A stretch of 64,000 bases of DNA from contig JAYKGV010000054.1 in assembly GCA_035285595.1 (NCBI GenBank), positions 29,826 to 93,825 on the forward strand. Reading direction: 5' to 3'. The notes under the pieces were generated by a model that saw only the letters and a program-made list of their open reading frames with translations, was not told the origin of the DNA and made no database searches. This DNA comes from VGJW01 sp035285595 (lineage in GTDB: Bacteria; Cyanobacteriota; Sericytochromatia; S15B-MN24; VGJW01). Position numbers and translations under genes: made by a program. Each line of letters starts with the position of its first letter. Position 1 is the stretch's first letter. This document shows positions 8,348-16,997 of the stretch, one piece after another.

Positions 8348-9489
8348 CAGGGCACACCTGCAGGTGAACCGGTGGGGATGATGGTCTCGAGGGCTCCCGC
8401 GACCATGCGCCGCCTGCGGTCCCTCAAGCTGTCCAGCTCGTTCGCGATGCGCGCGCGGAACCGATCCGGGGCAAATCCTGCGGCATGGGACACGAGGTCC
8501 TCGGCTGCCCAAGGCAGGCTCGCGACCTCCTTGAGTGCGAGGCAGAGGTGGTCAGCATCCGGCTCGGCGAAGAACAATCCGGTCTTTCGTGGCACGACCG
8601 AGTCCAGAGCTCCGCCCTTGCCCAGGGCCACCACGGGTCGGCCCGAAGCCATGGCTTCCACGGGCACGATGCCGAAGTCTTCGAGACCCGGGAACAGCAA
8701 GGCCTTGGCGCGAGCCAGTTCGTGCGCCACCTGAGCATCGGGCAAGGCGCCGAGGAAGGTGGTGCCGGGTCCGGCCATTCTCTCCAGACGCCGCCGCTCG
8801 GGCCCGTCCCCTATGATGCGCAGCGGGAGGCCCAACCGGCCGCATGCTTGAATGGCCAGATCGATCCGCTTGTACGGCACCAGACGCGAAACGACGAGCA
8901 TGTGGTTTCCCACTTCGGTCGTCGGGGCCGGCCGGAAACGTCCGACATCGACCGGGGGCGGAACGACGTTCGATTCTGCACCGTACCAGCGTCGGATGCG
9001 GGCCTGGACCTCGGAAGAGTTGGCAATCCAGTGATCCACTCGGCGCGCAGCCAGTACGTCCCATTGACGCAACCGATGCAGCTGCAAGGCCACAAACGGG
9101 CGAATCATAGCGGGCACGCTGGCGAGGTATTCGGGAGCCATGTCCCAGAGGTAGCGGGTCGGCGTATGGCAGTAGGCGACGTGCAGGGCATCGGGACGTA
9201 CCAGGACACCCTTGGCACAGGCGTGGGTACTGGTCAGCACCAAGTCGAAGGCTCTGAGGTCAAAAGTCTCGAAGGCCAAGGGCATCAGGGGCAGGAGGGC
9301 CTGATGGGGAAGTGGAAACCGTTGTAGAAAGCTGGTTCGGACTTCGGAAAGGCCCAACCTCTCCCCCAGACCGTTCCGGTGCACCGCTACGTGGACCGGA
9401 GCATCGGGAAACAGGACGCCAAATGCCTCGACCACGCGTTCCGAACCTGCGAGGTTCGTCAGCCATTCATGGACGAGGGCGACCTTCAC
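8347..9489 (-). CDS. Glycosyltransferase family 4
   Basis: 380-residue GT-B enzyme predicted to add a sugar to the lipid-linked repeat unit at the cytoplasmic face. Start chosen at the GTG at 9489, giving the family-typical opening VKVALVHEWLTNLAGSERVV, 10 nt after the upstream stop; the open frame upstream is inside the neighbouring gene. N-terminal features include YCHTPTRYLWDMAP. The C-terminal nucleotide-sugar domain has VSRLVPYKRIDLAI, IIGDGPERRRLE, FLGALPDAQVAHE and the E-x7-E motif FGIVPVEAMASGRPVVA. Donor and acceptor unknown. Confidence 0.92.
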   Translation of the reverse strand: MKVALVHEWLTNLAGSERVVEAFGVLFPDAPVHVAVHRNGLGERLGLSEVRTSFLQRFPLPHQALLPLMPLAFETFDLRAFDLVLTSTHACAKGVLVRPDALHVAYCHTPTRYLWDMAPEYLASVPAMIRPFVALQLHRLRQWDVLAARRVDHWIANSSEVQARIRRWYGAESNVVPPPVDVGRFRPAPTTEVGNHMLVVSRLVPYKRIDLAIQACGRLGLPLRIIGDGPERRRLERMAGPGTTFLGALPDAQVAHELARAKALLFPGLEDFGIVPVEAMASGRPVVALGKGGALDSVVPRKTGLFFAEPDADHLCLALKEVASLPWAAEDLVSHAAGFAPDRFRARIANELDSLRDRRRRMVAGALETIIPTGSPAGVP

Positions 9490-9499
9490 GGAAATCTTC

Positions 9500-10606
9500 T
9501 CAAGGGGCAGGGGCGCCTGCAGCACGCCGGTAGACTTCGGCTGTAAGACGGGCCGTGAAATCCCAGGTGTAGCGCCTCGCCCGAGCACGGCCCTGATCGG
9601 AGAGGTGCCGACGCAACGATTCGTCTGACAGCACAGCACGCAACGCCTCTTTCCATGCTACCACGTCGTCCCAGCTGGCCTCGAGGCACGCCCCGGCCAG
9701 GGTCTCCGCCATGGCCGAAGTCGTGGACGCGATGACCGGAAGGCCCGCGGCCATGGCCTCCAGGGGCGGCAACCCGAAGCCCTCGATTCGACTGGGGAAC
9801 AGAAAAGCCGTCGCTTCTTGATACAAGGCCCGAACATCGCCCTCATCCGGCAATCCGGGAATCACCCGCAGCAAGTCCGAAAGGCCTAGTCGTTCTGCCA
9901 ACGGACGGAGATCGTGACGCGGGTCCGGTTTGCCCAGCAGCACCAGTGGAGGCAGCCACCTCCCTTCGGCCACGAGACCGGCCATGGCCTGCAGCAGGAT
10001 GCCCACATTCTTGTGAGGTTTCCATTGCCCGACGTGCAGCAGATAGGGGCCTGCGAGCCCCAGACGCTCGCGCAAGGCTTTTCGCCGGCTCTCGGGTTCC
10101 GAGATTCCAAAGGTCGCATCCACGCCCAACGGTGTGACGGTGATGTGATCGGCCGCTACGCCACGGGATATCAGGTCGTCTCGCGTGAAGCCCGAGACCG
10201 TCAACAGATGGCGGGCCTTCGCGGGAACGAAGCGTGTGCCCATCAGCTTGAAGTAAGCCTTTCCTGCAGGGCCCAGGACCGGGACGTGGAGCGGGATCAG
10301 ATCGTGGATGGTGGCGACCATGGGAACTGAGGATGCCAAGGGGGCCGTGACATGAGGCGCATGAAACAGGTCGAGTGCCTTCCCCCGAATGGCCCATGTC
10401 AGCGCCAGCTGTTCCCGCAGGGAATGAAGGGGAGCGTCGAGCTCGACGCCACGCCGGTCCAGCCCCGAAAGGATGGAGGCTGGACCAAACGGGACGAGGT
10501 CGATTCCGAGATTCGGCAGTCGCTGCCAGAGTTCCCTGATGTAGCGGCCGATGCCCGTGTGGTTCCACATCCGGACATCGACGCCCACCCGAGGCCCGGG
10601 AATCAC
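9500..10606 (-). CDS. Glycosyltransferase family 4 (mannosyl/rhamnosyltransferase type)
   Basis: 368 residues. The GTG at 10606 is preferred because it overlaps the upstream stop in a 4-nt GTGA junction, the pattern used throughout this operon. It begins VIPGPRVGVDVRMWNHTGIGRYI, with the glycine-rich acceptor-side loop of GT4 enzymes, then HAPHVTAP, ATIHDLIPLHVP and the C-terminal donor domain YLLHVGQWKPHKN, PGLPDEGDVRALYQ, FLFPSRIEGFGLPPLEAMA (E-x7-E) and STTSAMAE. It presumably adds one residue of the polysaccharide repeat. Specificity is not deducible. Confidence 0.92.
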   Translation of the reverse strand: MIPGPRVGVDVRMWNHTGIGRYIRELWQRLPNLGIDLVPFGPASILSGLDRRGVELDAPLHSLREQLALTWAIRGKALDLFHAPHVTAPLASSVPMVATIHDLIPLHVPVLGPAGKAYFKLMGTRFVPAKARHLLTVSGFTRDDLISRGVAADHITVTPLGVDATFGISEPESRRKALRERLGLAGPYLLHVGQWKPHKNVGILLQAMAGLVAEGRWLPPLVLLGKPDPRHDLRPLAERLGLSDLLRVIPGLPDEGDVRALYQEATAFLFPSRIEGFGLPPLEAMAAGLPVIASTTSAMAETLAGACLEASWDDVVAWKEALRAVLSDESLRRHLSDQGRARARRYTWDFTARLTAEVYRRAAGAPAP

Positions 10607-11547
10607 GCCGGTGTGCCGAGGACCTGGCGGAACCAGTCCGCAGTGCGCCGGAGGCCTTCCTCGAGTGGCACTTCGGGCTGCCATCCCACCGTGGTGCGTG
10701 CCCGTTCGATGTCGGGCCGCCGCTGGCGGGGATCATCGGGGGGCAGGGGCCGATAGCTCAAATGCAGCGAGGAGCCCAGGACCCGCGAGACGACCTCGGC
10801 CAGTTCCCGGATGGTGAATTCGCCCGGATTGCCCAGATTGACTGGCTCGTGATCGCCACTTTCCATCCATGCTTGCATACCGCAGACGAGGTCGGAAACG
10901 TACTGGAACGACCGGGTCTGTTGGCCTTCACCGTAGAGCGTCAAGGCCTCGCCGGCAAGGCCTTGGCACAGGAAGTTGGAGACGACACGGCCGTCATCCG
11001 CACGCATCCGGGGACCATACGTGTTGAAAATTCGAACGATGCGGGTATCGAGGCTCGTCGTGCGTCGATAGGCCATCACGAGGGCTTCGGCGTAGCGCTT
11101 GGCCTCGTCGTAGCAGCTGCGCCAACCGATGGGGTTGACGTGGCCCCAGTAAGTCTCGGGCTGGGGATGGACTTCGGGATCGCCATAGACCTCGGACGTC
11201 GAAGCCAGCAGAAATCGGGCCTGCCATGCCACGGCCACGTCCAGCAAGTGCCGGGTGCCTTCAGCACCTGTACGCAACGTCAAAACCGGCATGCGGCCGT
11301 AATCAGGCGGACTGGCTGGCGAGGCCAGGTTCCAGACCGTCTGGCAGGGTGACATTTCAGGCACGCCTTCGCTGATGTCGGCTTCGACGAGGGTGCATCG
11401 GCCTGTCGCAAGGGCCTCGGCGAGGTTGGCCCGCCGTCCTGTGCAGAGATTGTCGATCACGACGACCTCGTGCCCCTCGGCCAGCAGGGCATCCACCAGA
11501 TGGGAGCCCACGAAACCTGCGCCACCTGCGACCAGTGCACGTGCCAT
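10603..11547 (-). CDS. UDP-glucuronate decarboxylase (UDP-xylose synthase) family
   Basis: Short-chain dehydrogenase that oxidises and decarboxylates UDP-glucuronate to UDP-xylose. 314 residues. Motifs: GGAGFVGSHL (NAD), NLASPASPPDY, STSEVYGDP, the signature NPIGWRSCYDEAKR containing Tyr-x3-Lys, RIFNTYGPRM, DGRVVSNF, and QTRSFQYVSDLV. This set is characteristic of UXS rather than GalE or RfbB. It lies 3 nt downstream of ugd, which makes its substrate, so the pair forms UDP-Glc to UDP-GlcA to UDP-Xyl. It could have relaxed specificity, but family membership is clear. Confidence 0.93.
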   Translation of the reverse strand: MARALVAGGAGFVGSHLVDALLAEGHEVVVIDNLCTGRRANLAEALATGRCTLVEADISEGVPEMSPCQTVWNLASPASPPDYGRMPVLTLRTGAEGTRHLLDVAVAWQARFLLASTSEVYGDPEVHPQPETYWGHVNPIGWRSCYDEAKRYAEALVMAYRRTTSLDTRIVRIFNTYGPRMRADDGRVVSNFLCQGLAGEALTLYGEGQQTRSFQYVSDLVCGMQAWMESGDHEPVNLGNPGEFTIRELAEVVSRVLGSSLHLSYRPLPPDDPRQRRPDIERARTTVGWQPEVPLEEGLRRTADWFRQVLGTPA

Positions 11548-11550
11548 CGA

Positions 11551-12954
11551 TCAGCCCCTGCCGATGCCGACCAGTTGCAAGCCCGCAGCTTCTGCGCGGG
11601 TCCGCTCGATCACGTTGCGTCCGTCCACCAGGAGCCGACCTCGCATCCGTACGGCCAGCGAGCCGAGATCCAGCCTGCGGTAGGCCGCCCACTCCGTGAC
11701 CAGCACCAGGGCATCGCAACCGTCCGCCAGCTCAACAGGATCCTCGGCGTAGACCATGTCAAGGTCGGGCCACTGCCGGCGAGCCTGAGTCATGGCCACG
11801 GGGTCATGAACCCGAACTCGCGCCCCTGCACGCAACAGCTGGCTGGCGATGGTGTGGCTTGGGGCATCGCGCAAGTCATCGGTATCGGGCTTGAAGGAAA
11901 GCCCCAGCAATCCGATGGTCCGGCCTTTGAGAATCTTGAGGCCGTCCTGCAGTTTGGTGAGCACGACATGCCGTTGTTGATCATTGACGGCGACCGCCGC
12001 TTCGAGCAACCGGGTTTGGACTTGGTATTCGCGTGCAGTGGACTGCAACGCGAGGACATCCTTGCGGAAGCAAGAACCTCCCCAGCCGATGCCGGCTTGC
12101 AGGAAGCGTGGCCCTATGCGTGCGTCCAGTCCGATCCCAAGAGCGACCTCCACGATGTCGGCACCGACCTTTTCGGCCAGCCCGGCCATCTCGTTGATGA
12201 AGCTGATCTTCGTGGCCAGAAAGGCATTGGCCGCATATTTGACAAGCTCGGCCGACGCAAGGTCGGTCTCGACCAGTGGGACCGGTCGGCCCGGTCCTTG
12301 GCCTCCGAGGGACGGGGGGACGGGAAAGTCTTGATCAAGGATCGGACGATAGAGCTGGCGCATGATGTCGTAGGCCCGGCTGTCGCTGGCTCCCACCACG
12401 ATGCGATCAGGATGGAGCGTGTCGCCGATGGCAGAGCCTTCCCGCAGGAACTCCGGGTTCGACGCCACGAGGAAGCCATGCGTCGGGGGAAGCGACGAGG
12501 TGAGGCGTGCGCCCACGGCGACCTCTCGTGCCGCCACCCCTTCTTCGACCAACATGCCGACCCAGTTGCCCGATCCGATGGGGACCGTGCTCTTGTTGAC
12601 GACGAGGACCCCGGCTGAAGCGTCGAGGTGTCGTCCGATGCCCCGAGCCACGGCCTCGAGCGCCGAGAGATCCGGATCTCCCGACGGCAAGGGCGGTGTG
12701 CCGACCGCGATGAAGACGACTTCTGGCGCGTGGGGAGAGTCCTCGAGGCTCGCCACTACTTGCAGGCGACCGGCCGCCATTGTTTCAGCCAGCAACTCGG
12801 CCAAGCCTGGCTCATAGATGGGGCATCGCCCGGCGGCCAGACTTTCCCGTTTACCCGCGTCGCTCTCGACGAGGGTGACGTGATGATCGAGCCACGCCAG
12901 GCAGGCGCCTGTCACCAAGCCGACGTAGCCGGCCCCCACGACCGTGACGTTCAT
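11551..12954 (-). CDS. ugd: UDP-glucose 6-dehydrogenase
   Basis: Oxidises UDP-glucose to UDP-glucuronate with two NAD+. 467 residues from the ATG at 12954 (ATGA overlap with rfbB); an upstream in-frame extension inside rfbB is rejected. The NAD-binding start is VTVVGAGYVGLVTGACLA, followed by NKSTVPIGS, SNPEFLREGSAIGD, ELVKYAANAFLATKISFINE and the catalytic cysteine in GWGGSCFRKD (more often FPKD). The C-terminal UDP-binding domain has GLSFKPDTDDLRDAPS. It feeds the adjacent UDP-glucuronate decarboxylase. Confidence 0.96.
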   Translation of the reverse strand: MNVTVVGAGYVGLVTGACLAWLDHHVTLVESDAGKRESLAAGRCPIYEPGLAELLAETMAAGRLQVVASLEDSPHAPEVVFIAVGTPPLPSGDPDLSALEAVARGIGRHLDASAGVLVVNKSTVPIGSGNWVGMLVEEGVAAREVAVGARLTSSLPPTHGFLVASNPEFLREGSAIGDTLHPDRIVVGASDSRAYDIMRQLYRPILDQDFPVPPSLGGQGPGRPVPLVETDLASAELVKYAANAFLATKISFINEMAGLAEKVGADIVEVALGIGLDARIGPRFLQAGIGWGGSCFRKDVLALQSTAREYQVQTRLLEAAVAVNDQQRHVVLTKLQDGLKILKGRTIGLLGLSFKPDTDDLRDAPSHTIASQLLRAGARVRVHDPVAMTQARRQWPDLDMVYAEDPVELADGCDALVLVTEWAAYRRLDLGSLAVRMRGRLLVDGRNVIERTRAEAAGLQLVGIGRG

Positions 12955-13988
12955 CGGCCCGAGCCTGGCACAGCGGCCGTCCCTGTCACGCGACCATTGG
13001 CCTCTGCCCGGTTCGTGTCCAGACCCCGTTCGAGCAGGGGGCGCCACCACGATTCGTGGCCGAGGTACCACGAGACCGTCGCCTCCATGCCCTCCTCGAA
13101 GCCGACGGAGGGTTCCCAGCCCAGCTCACGGCGAATCTTCGAGGCATCGATGGCATAGCGCCGGTCATGGCCTGGTCTGTCCTGCACATACCGGATGGCG
13201 GATTCGTCTTTTTTCAGGCGAGCCAGGAGCCAGCGGGTGATTTCCATGTTGGTGCGTTCTGCATTGCCCCCGACGCAGTAGACTTCTCCCGGCCTTCCGG
13301 TACGCAACACGGTGTCCATCGCCCGGCAATGGTCGAGCACGAAGAGCCAGTCCCGCACGTTCAGACCGTCTCCATAGACGGGGACGGTCCCGCCCTGGAG
13401 CAGGTTCAGGATGAACAGGGGGATGAGCTTTTCAGGGAACTGGAATGGCCCGTAGTTGTTGGAACAGCGCGTGACGACCGTCTCCATGCCATAGGTATGG
13501 TGGAACGCCCGGGCCAGAAGCTCTCCACCTGCCTTCGAGGCCGAGTAGGGAGAATTGGGCTGGATGGGGGTGTCCTCGGAAAACAGGCCGCTGGGGCCCA
13601 GGCTACCCATGACTTCGTCCGTGCTGCAGTAAAGGAAACGCGGGATGCCCTGGCGGCGGGCCGTATCCAGCAACGTCTGAGTGCCCAGCACATTGGTTCT
13701 CACAAAGGCTTCGGGATCCGTGATCGAGCGATCCACGTGGCTTTCCGCAGCCAGATGCATGACGGCGTCCACACCGCGCAAGGCTTCGGCGACGACCTCA
13801 CGGTCCGTGATGTCTCCCTCGAGGAAGCGATAGCGGGGGTGGGTCGCCACATCCGCCAAGCTCTCGGGACAGGCCGCATAAGTCAAGACGTCGAGGTTGG
13901 TGATCGTGTCATCCGGATGGGCGTCCAGAAGGTGACGGACGAGATTGCTGCCGATGAAGCCGCAGCCGCCTGTGACGAGGATGTGCAT
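12951..13988 (-). CDS. rfbB: dTDP-glucose 4,6-dehydratase
   Basis: Second step of dTDP-L-rhamnose synthesis: dehydrates dTDP-glucose to dTDP-4-keto-6-deoxyglucose. 345 residues. Hallmarks: GGCGFIGSNLVR, HLAAESHVDRSI, CSTDEVMGSLG with the catalytic Asp-Glu pair, NSPYSASKAGGELL (Tyr-x3-Lys), RCSNNYGPFQFPEKLIPL, YGDGLNVRDWLFV and DRPGHDRRYAID. AAGGAG lies 8 nt before the ATG. It is 19 nt downstream of rfbA and overlaps ugd by 4 nt. A C-terminal tail of ~20 residues is extra. Confidence 0.96.
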   Translation of the reverse strand: MHILVTGGCGFIGSNLVRHLLDAHPDDTITNLDVLTYAACPESLADVATHPRYRFLEGDITDREVVAEALRGVDAVMHLAAESHVDRSITDPEAFVRTNVLGTQTLLDTARRQGIPRFLYCSTDEVMGSLGPSGLFSEDTPIQPNSPYSASKAGGELLARAFHHTYGMETVVTRCSNNYGPFQFPEKLIPLFILNLLQGGTVPVYGDGLNVRDWLFVLDHCRAMDTVLRTGRPGEVYCVGGNAERTNMEITRWLLARLKKDESAIRYVQDRPGHDRRYAIDASKIRRELGWEPSVGFEEGMEATVSWYLGHESWWRPLLERGLDTNRAEANGRVTGTAAVPGSGR

Positions 13989-14007
13989 GTGTCAGGCTCC
14001 TTGGCGC

Positions 14008-15075
14008 TCAGGGAAGTTCGATGCGACCGTGGTCGCCAATCATCAATCGGTACGCTCGAGGGCGCTGGTTGGACCGAACCACTTCGACGTCCTTGCCCAA
14101 AAGGCTGTCCGTGATGCGGCCATCCAACTCCGTGATGCGGCTTCCGGCGAGCACGATGGAATGCTCGATTTCGCTGCCGGTAATGGTGACTTCGGGGCCG
14201 ATCGAGGTGTAGGGGCCGACGAATGTCCGCTCCAGCCGGGCACCCGGGCCGATGACGGCAGGGCCACGAACCACGGTGTCGACCAGTACGGCGCCCTCGG
14301 CTATGGCCACCCGACCTTGCACTTGGCTGCTACCTTCGAGGCGACCCTCGAGGGAGGTCTCGAGGTCATCGAGCATGATACGGTTGGCTTCCAGCATGTC
14401 TGCCAACTTTCCCGTGTCTTTCCACCAACCGGTGATGACGTGGGGCATGACCCGGCGATCGTGGTCGATCATGTGCTGGATGGCATCCGTGATTTCGAGC
14501 TCGCCCCGGGCCGAGGGCCGGATGGCGTGAACGGCATCGAAAATCTTGCGGGTGAACAGGTAGACACCCACCAAGGCGAGGTCGCTGCGCGGTTGGACGG
14601 GCTTTTCCTCGAGGCGAACGACCCGGCCGTCCGTCCCGAGCTCGGCGACGCCGAACTGGCGAGGATTGGCCACGTGAGCCAGCAGGATCATCGCATCGGG
14701 CCTGTCCCGGTCGAACTGGTCGACGAACGGCTTGATGCCTCCTCGGATCAGGTTGTCCCCCAAGTACATGACGAAGTCGTCGCCGGACATGAAGTCTTCC
14801 GCAATCTTTACGGCATGGGCCAATCCGAGCGGGGCTTCCTGCTGCAGGTAGGTCACGCGGGCTCCGAAAGCGCTGCCGTCCCCCACCGCGGCACGAACTT
14901 CCTGATGCGTGTCCCCGACGATGATGCCGATCTCGTGGATTCCGGCTTCGACCATGGCTTCGATGGCATAGAAGAGGATAGGCTTGTTGGCCACCGGAAC
15001 GAGCTGTTTGGCTGCCGTGTGGGTGATCGGTCGCAAACGCGTCCCTTTGCCACCGCTGAGGATGAGACCTTTCAT
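14008..15075 (-). CDS. rfbA: Glucose-1-phosphate thymidylyltransferase, long form
   Basis: Makes dTDP-glucose from glucose-1-phosphate and dTTP, the first step of the dTDP-rhamnose pathway. 355 residues from the ATG at 15075 (ATGA overlap with the upstream gene). The nucleotidyltransferase signature is GGKGTRLRPIT at 7-17, followed by KQLVPVANKPILFY, YLGDNLI and EEKPVQPRSDLALVGVYLF. Unlike the ~290-residue RmlA, this is the long form with a C-terminal left-handed beta-helix of hexapeptide repeats (about residues 250-345), as in antibiotic-sugar enzymes such as StrD. Confidence 0.93.
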   Translation of the reverse strand: MKGLILSGGKGTRLRPITHTAAKQLVPVANKPILFYAIEAMVEAGIHEIGIIVGDTHQEVRAAVGDGSAFGARVTYLQQEAPLGLAHAVKIAEDFMSGDDFVMYLGDNLIRGGIKPFVDQFDRDRPDAMILLAHVANPRQFGVAELGTDGRVVRLEEKPVQPRSDLALVGVYLFTRKIFDAVHAIRPSARGELEITDAIQHMIDHDRRVMPHVITGWWKDTGKLADMLEANRIMLDDLETSLEGRLEGSSQVQGRVAIAEGAVLVDTVVRGPAVIGPGARLERTFVGPYTSIGPEVTITGSEIEHSIVLAGSRITELDGRITDSLLGKDVEVVRSNQRPRAYRLMIGDHGRIELP

Positions 15076-15824
15076 GAGAGATTCGTAACTTTCTCCGGTT
15101 GGGGACACTGTTCAGCCTTCAAGATGGACATCGGGGCCCAGCGCCAGCGCCATAGGGCGGCAAGTGCCGCGAATCCGTCGCGCCAGGTGATCCTTTTGCC
15201 TTCGTGGGCCGTCCGGCCGTGGTACCGGATGGGACGCTCGGTGACGCGCATGCCGGTCCGCAGGACCTTGGCCGTGATCTCTGGCTCGAAGTCGAAGCGA
15301 TCCGACACAATCCGGATAGGCTGGACGAGGTCGGTACGGAAGACCTTGTAGCAGGTCTCCATGTCGGTCAGGCGGGCACCGTAAAGCACGTTGGTCGTCC
15401 AAGTCAGAAACATGTTGCCGAAGCGGTGCAGCAAGGTCATGGACTCGGGTCGGCCCAGGAAGCGGCTGCCGTAGACGACGTCCGCCTCGCCGGCCTCCAG
15501 TGGCTCGAGCAGTCCGGGAAGCTCGGCGGGTTCATACTCGAGATCGGCATCCTGCACCACCACATAGGTGCCTCTGACTTCACGCAGGCCCGTGCGGATG
15601 GCCGCTCCCTTGCCCTGGTTTCTTGCGTGCAAGAAGACCCGGGTTCCGGGTACGCGACCTTCTTCCTCGAGGATGGCCCGTGTGCCGTCGGAAGATCCAT
15701 CGTCCACGACCACGATCTCGTGGTCGATCGGCAGGGCACGGACCTTGGCGAGAATCTGGCGAATGGAGCGCGTCTCGTTGAAGACCGGCATGAGGACGGA
15801 TAGCCGCGGTCTGGAATCGGTCAA
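15072..15824 (-). CDS. Glycosyltransferase family 2 (DPM1-like)
   Basis: 250-residue GT-A enzyme. The TTG at 15824 is favoured: it forms a TTGA 4-nt overlap with the upstream stop, GGGAGG lies 10 nt upstream, and it precedes the fold start LSVLMPVFNE directly. Motifs: VVVDDGSSDGT, NQGKGAAIRTGL, VVQDADLEYEP (DxD-type), GSRFLGRPESM, DMETCYKVFR, FDFEPEITAKV and a terminal RITWRDGF. These match dolichyl-phosphate-mannose-synthase-like enzymes that load a polyprenyl phosphate or act as soluble transferases. No C-terminal membrane helices are seen, unlike its upstream partner. Confidence 0.9.
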   Translation of the reverse strand: MTDSRPRLSVLMPVFNETRSIRQILAKVRALPIDHEIVVVDDGSSDGTRAILEEEGRVPGTRVFLHARNQGKGAAIRTGLREVRGTYVVVQDADLEYEPAELPGLLEPLEAGEADVVYGSRFLGRPESMTLLHRFGNMFLTWTTNVLYGARLTDMETCYKVFRTDLVQPIRIVSDRFDFEPEITAKVLRTGMRVTERPIRYHGRTAHEGKRITWRDGFAALAALWRWRWAPMSILKAEQCPQPEKVTNLS

Positions 15825-16822
15825 GGAGTCGGTACCTCCCGCAGGTTGCCTCCTGCCGCCTGCAGGTTGTGTTGCTCGCGGACGAAGTAGAGCGGTCGTT
15901 GTCGGACCTCGTCGAGAATCCGCCCGATGTACTCGCCGATGAGTCCGATGGTCAGCAACTGGACGCCGCCGATGAACAGAATGGCCACCATCAAGGAGGA
16001 CCAGCCGGGGACCGTCCCGTGCTGCACCAAGGTTTCCCAAAGGACCCAGCAGATGGCGAGAAAAGCCGCGAGCGAGACCCAGACCCCCAGCCACGACGCG
16101 ACTTGCAGAGGGACAAAAGAGAATCCGGTCAGGCCGTCGAGTGCAAAAGCAATCATCTTTCGCAGGGGGTACTTCGTGGTTCCCGAATGACGTTCCGCAC
16201 GGTCGAACAGCAGTCCGGTCTGACGAAAGCCCACCCAGCTCACGAGGCCACGCAGGAAACGGTGTCGCTCCGGCAGTCGCCTGAGCGCGTCCACGACCTG
16301 GCGGTCCATCAGGCGGAAGTCGCCCGTGTCCACGGGGATGTGGACATTGGTGAGGCGTTTGAGGATGCGGTAGAAGGCCTGAGCCGTCCAGCGCTTGAAG
16401 GCGGTTTCGCCGAACCTCGTGCGGCGCTGTGCATACACGACATCCCATCCTTGTCGCCACAGGGAAATCATTTCGGGAATAAGCTCCGGCGGGTCCTGCA
16501 GGTCGGCATCGATGAGGATGATCGCGTCGCCTGTCGCGTGATCGAGACCGGCCGTGGCTGCAATCTGGTGTCCGAAGTTGCGAGAGAGGCCGATGGTCTT
16601 GATACGGGAGTCCGCTGCCGCGAAGTCCCGCATCAGTTCGAAGGTGCGATCACGGCTGCCGTCATCCACCAGGATGAACTCCCACGGCGAGCCCAGGGCT
16701 TCCAGCACGGAGATGACCCGAGACTTGAGCGCCGGCAAGCCTTCCTCTTCGTCGAAGCACGGTGCCACCACGCTCACGCGTGTGCGCGCGGCGTCAAGAC
16801 GTGGCCGAAGGTCCGACGGCAT
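15821..16822 (-). CDS. Glycosyltransferase family 2, GtrB/ArnC-like, membrane-anchored
   Basis: 333 residues. N-terminal GT2 domain: VVAPCFDEEEGLPAL, ILVDDGSRDRT, GLSRNFGHQIAATAGLDHA, LIDADLQDPPELIPEM, YAQRRTRFGET and DTGDFRLMDRQVV. Two C-terminal transmembrane helices (about 235-260 and 270-295) are followed by the conserved GEYIGRILDEVRQRPLY. This is the bactoprenol glucosyl- or aminoarabinosyl-transferase architecture, which loads a sugar onto undecaprenyl phosphate. First gene of the long minus-strand operon; 175 bp separate it from the divergent GT2 gene. Confidence 0.92.
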   Translation of the reverse strand: MPSDLRPRLDAARTRVSVVAPCFDEEEGLPALKSRVISVLEALGSPWEFILVDDGSRDRTFELMRDFAAADSRIKTIGLSRNFGHQIAATAGLDHATGDAIILIDADLQDPPELIPEMISLWRQGWDVVYAQRRTRFGETAFKRWTAQAFYRILKRLTNVHIPVDTGDFRLMDRQVVDALRRLPERHRFLRGLVSWVGFRQTGLLFDRAERHSGTTKYPLRKMIAFALDGLTGFSFVPLQVASWLGVWVSLAAFLAICWVLWETLVQHGTVPGWSSLMVAILFIGGVQLLTIGLIGEYIGRILDEVRQRPLYFVREQHNLQAAGGNLREVPTP

Positions 16823-16861
16823 CGATCAGGGACAGGGAAAATCCAAGAGGAGCAGGGTGTG

Positions 16862-16877
16862 TATGCTGGAAAGCATA
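16862..16877. repeat. Small inverted repeat in a divergent promoter region
   Basis: TATGCT (16862-16867) and AGCATA (16872-16877) form a perfect 6-bp inverted repeat with a 4-nt gap, between the divergent starts at 16822 and 16998. Each arm also resembles a -10 hexamer for the respective strand. It may be a divergent promoter/operator; no good -35 boxes are visible. Confidence 0.3.
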
Positions 16878-16997
16878 GCCTTTTCCCCCGAGATTGCGCC
16901 ATGTTGTCGTCCGTCTATCGATTGGCCTGTGCCGCCGGGTCGCGTGACCCGGTGGTCCTGTACACGTTGGCGTGCCGTGCTTCCGGATGGGTTCGGC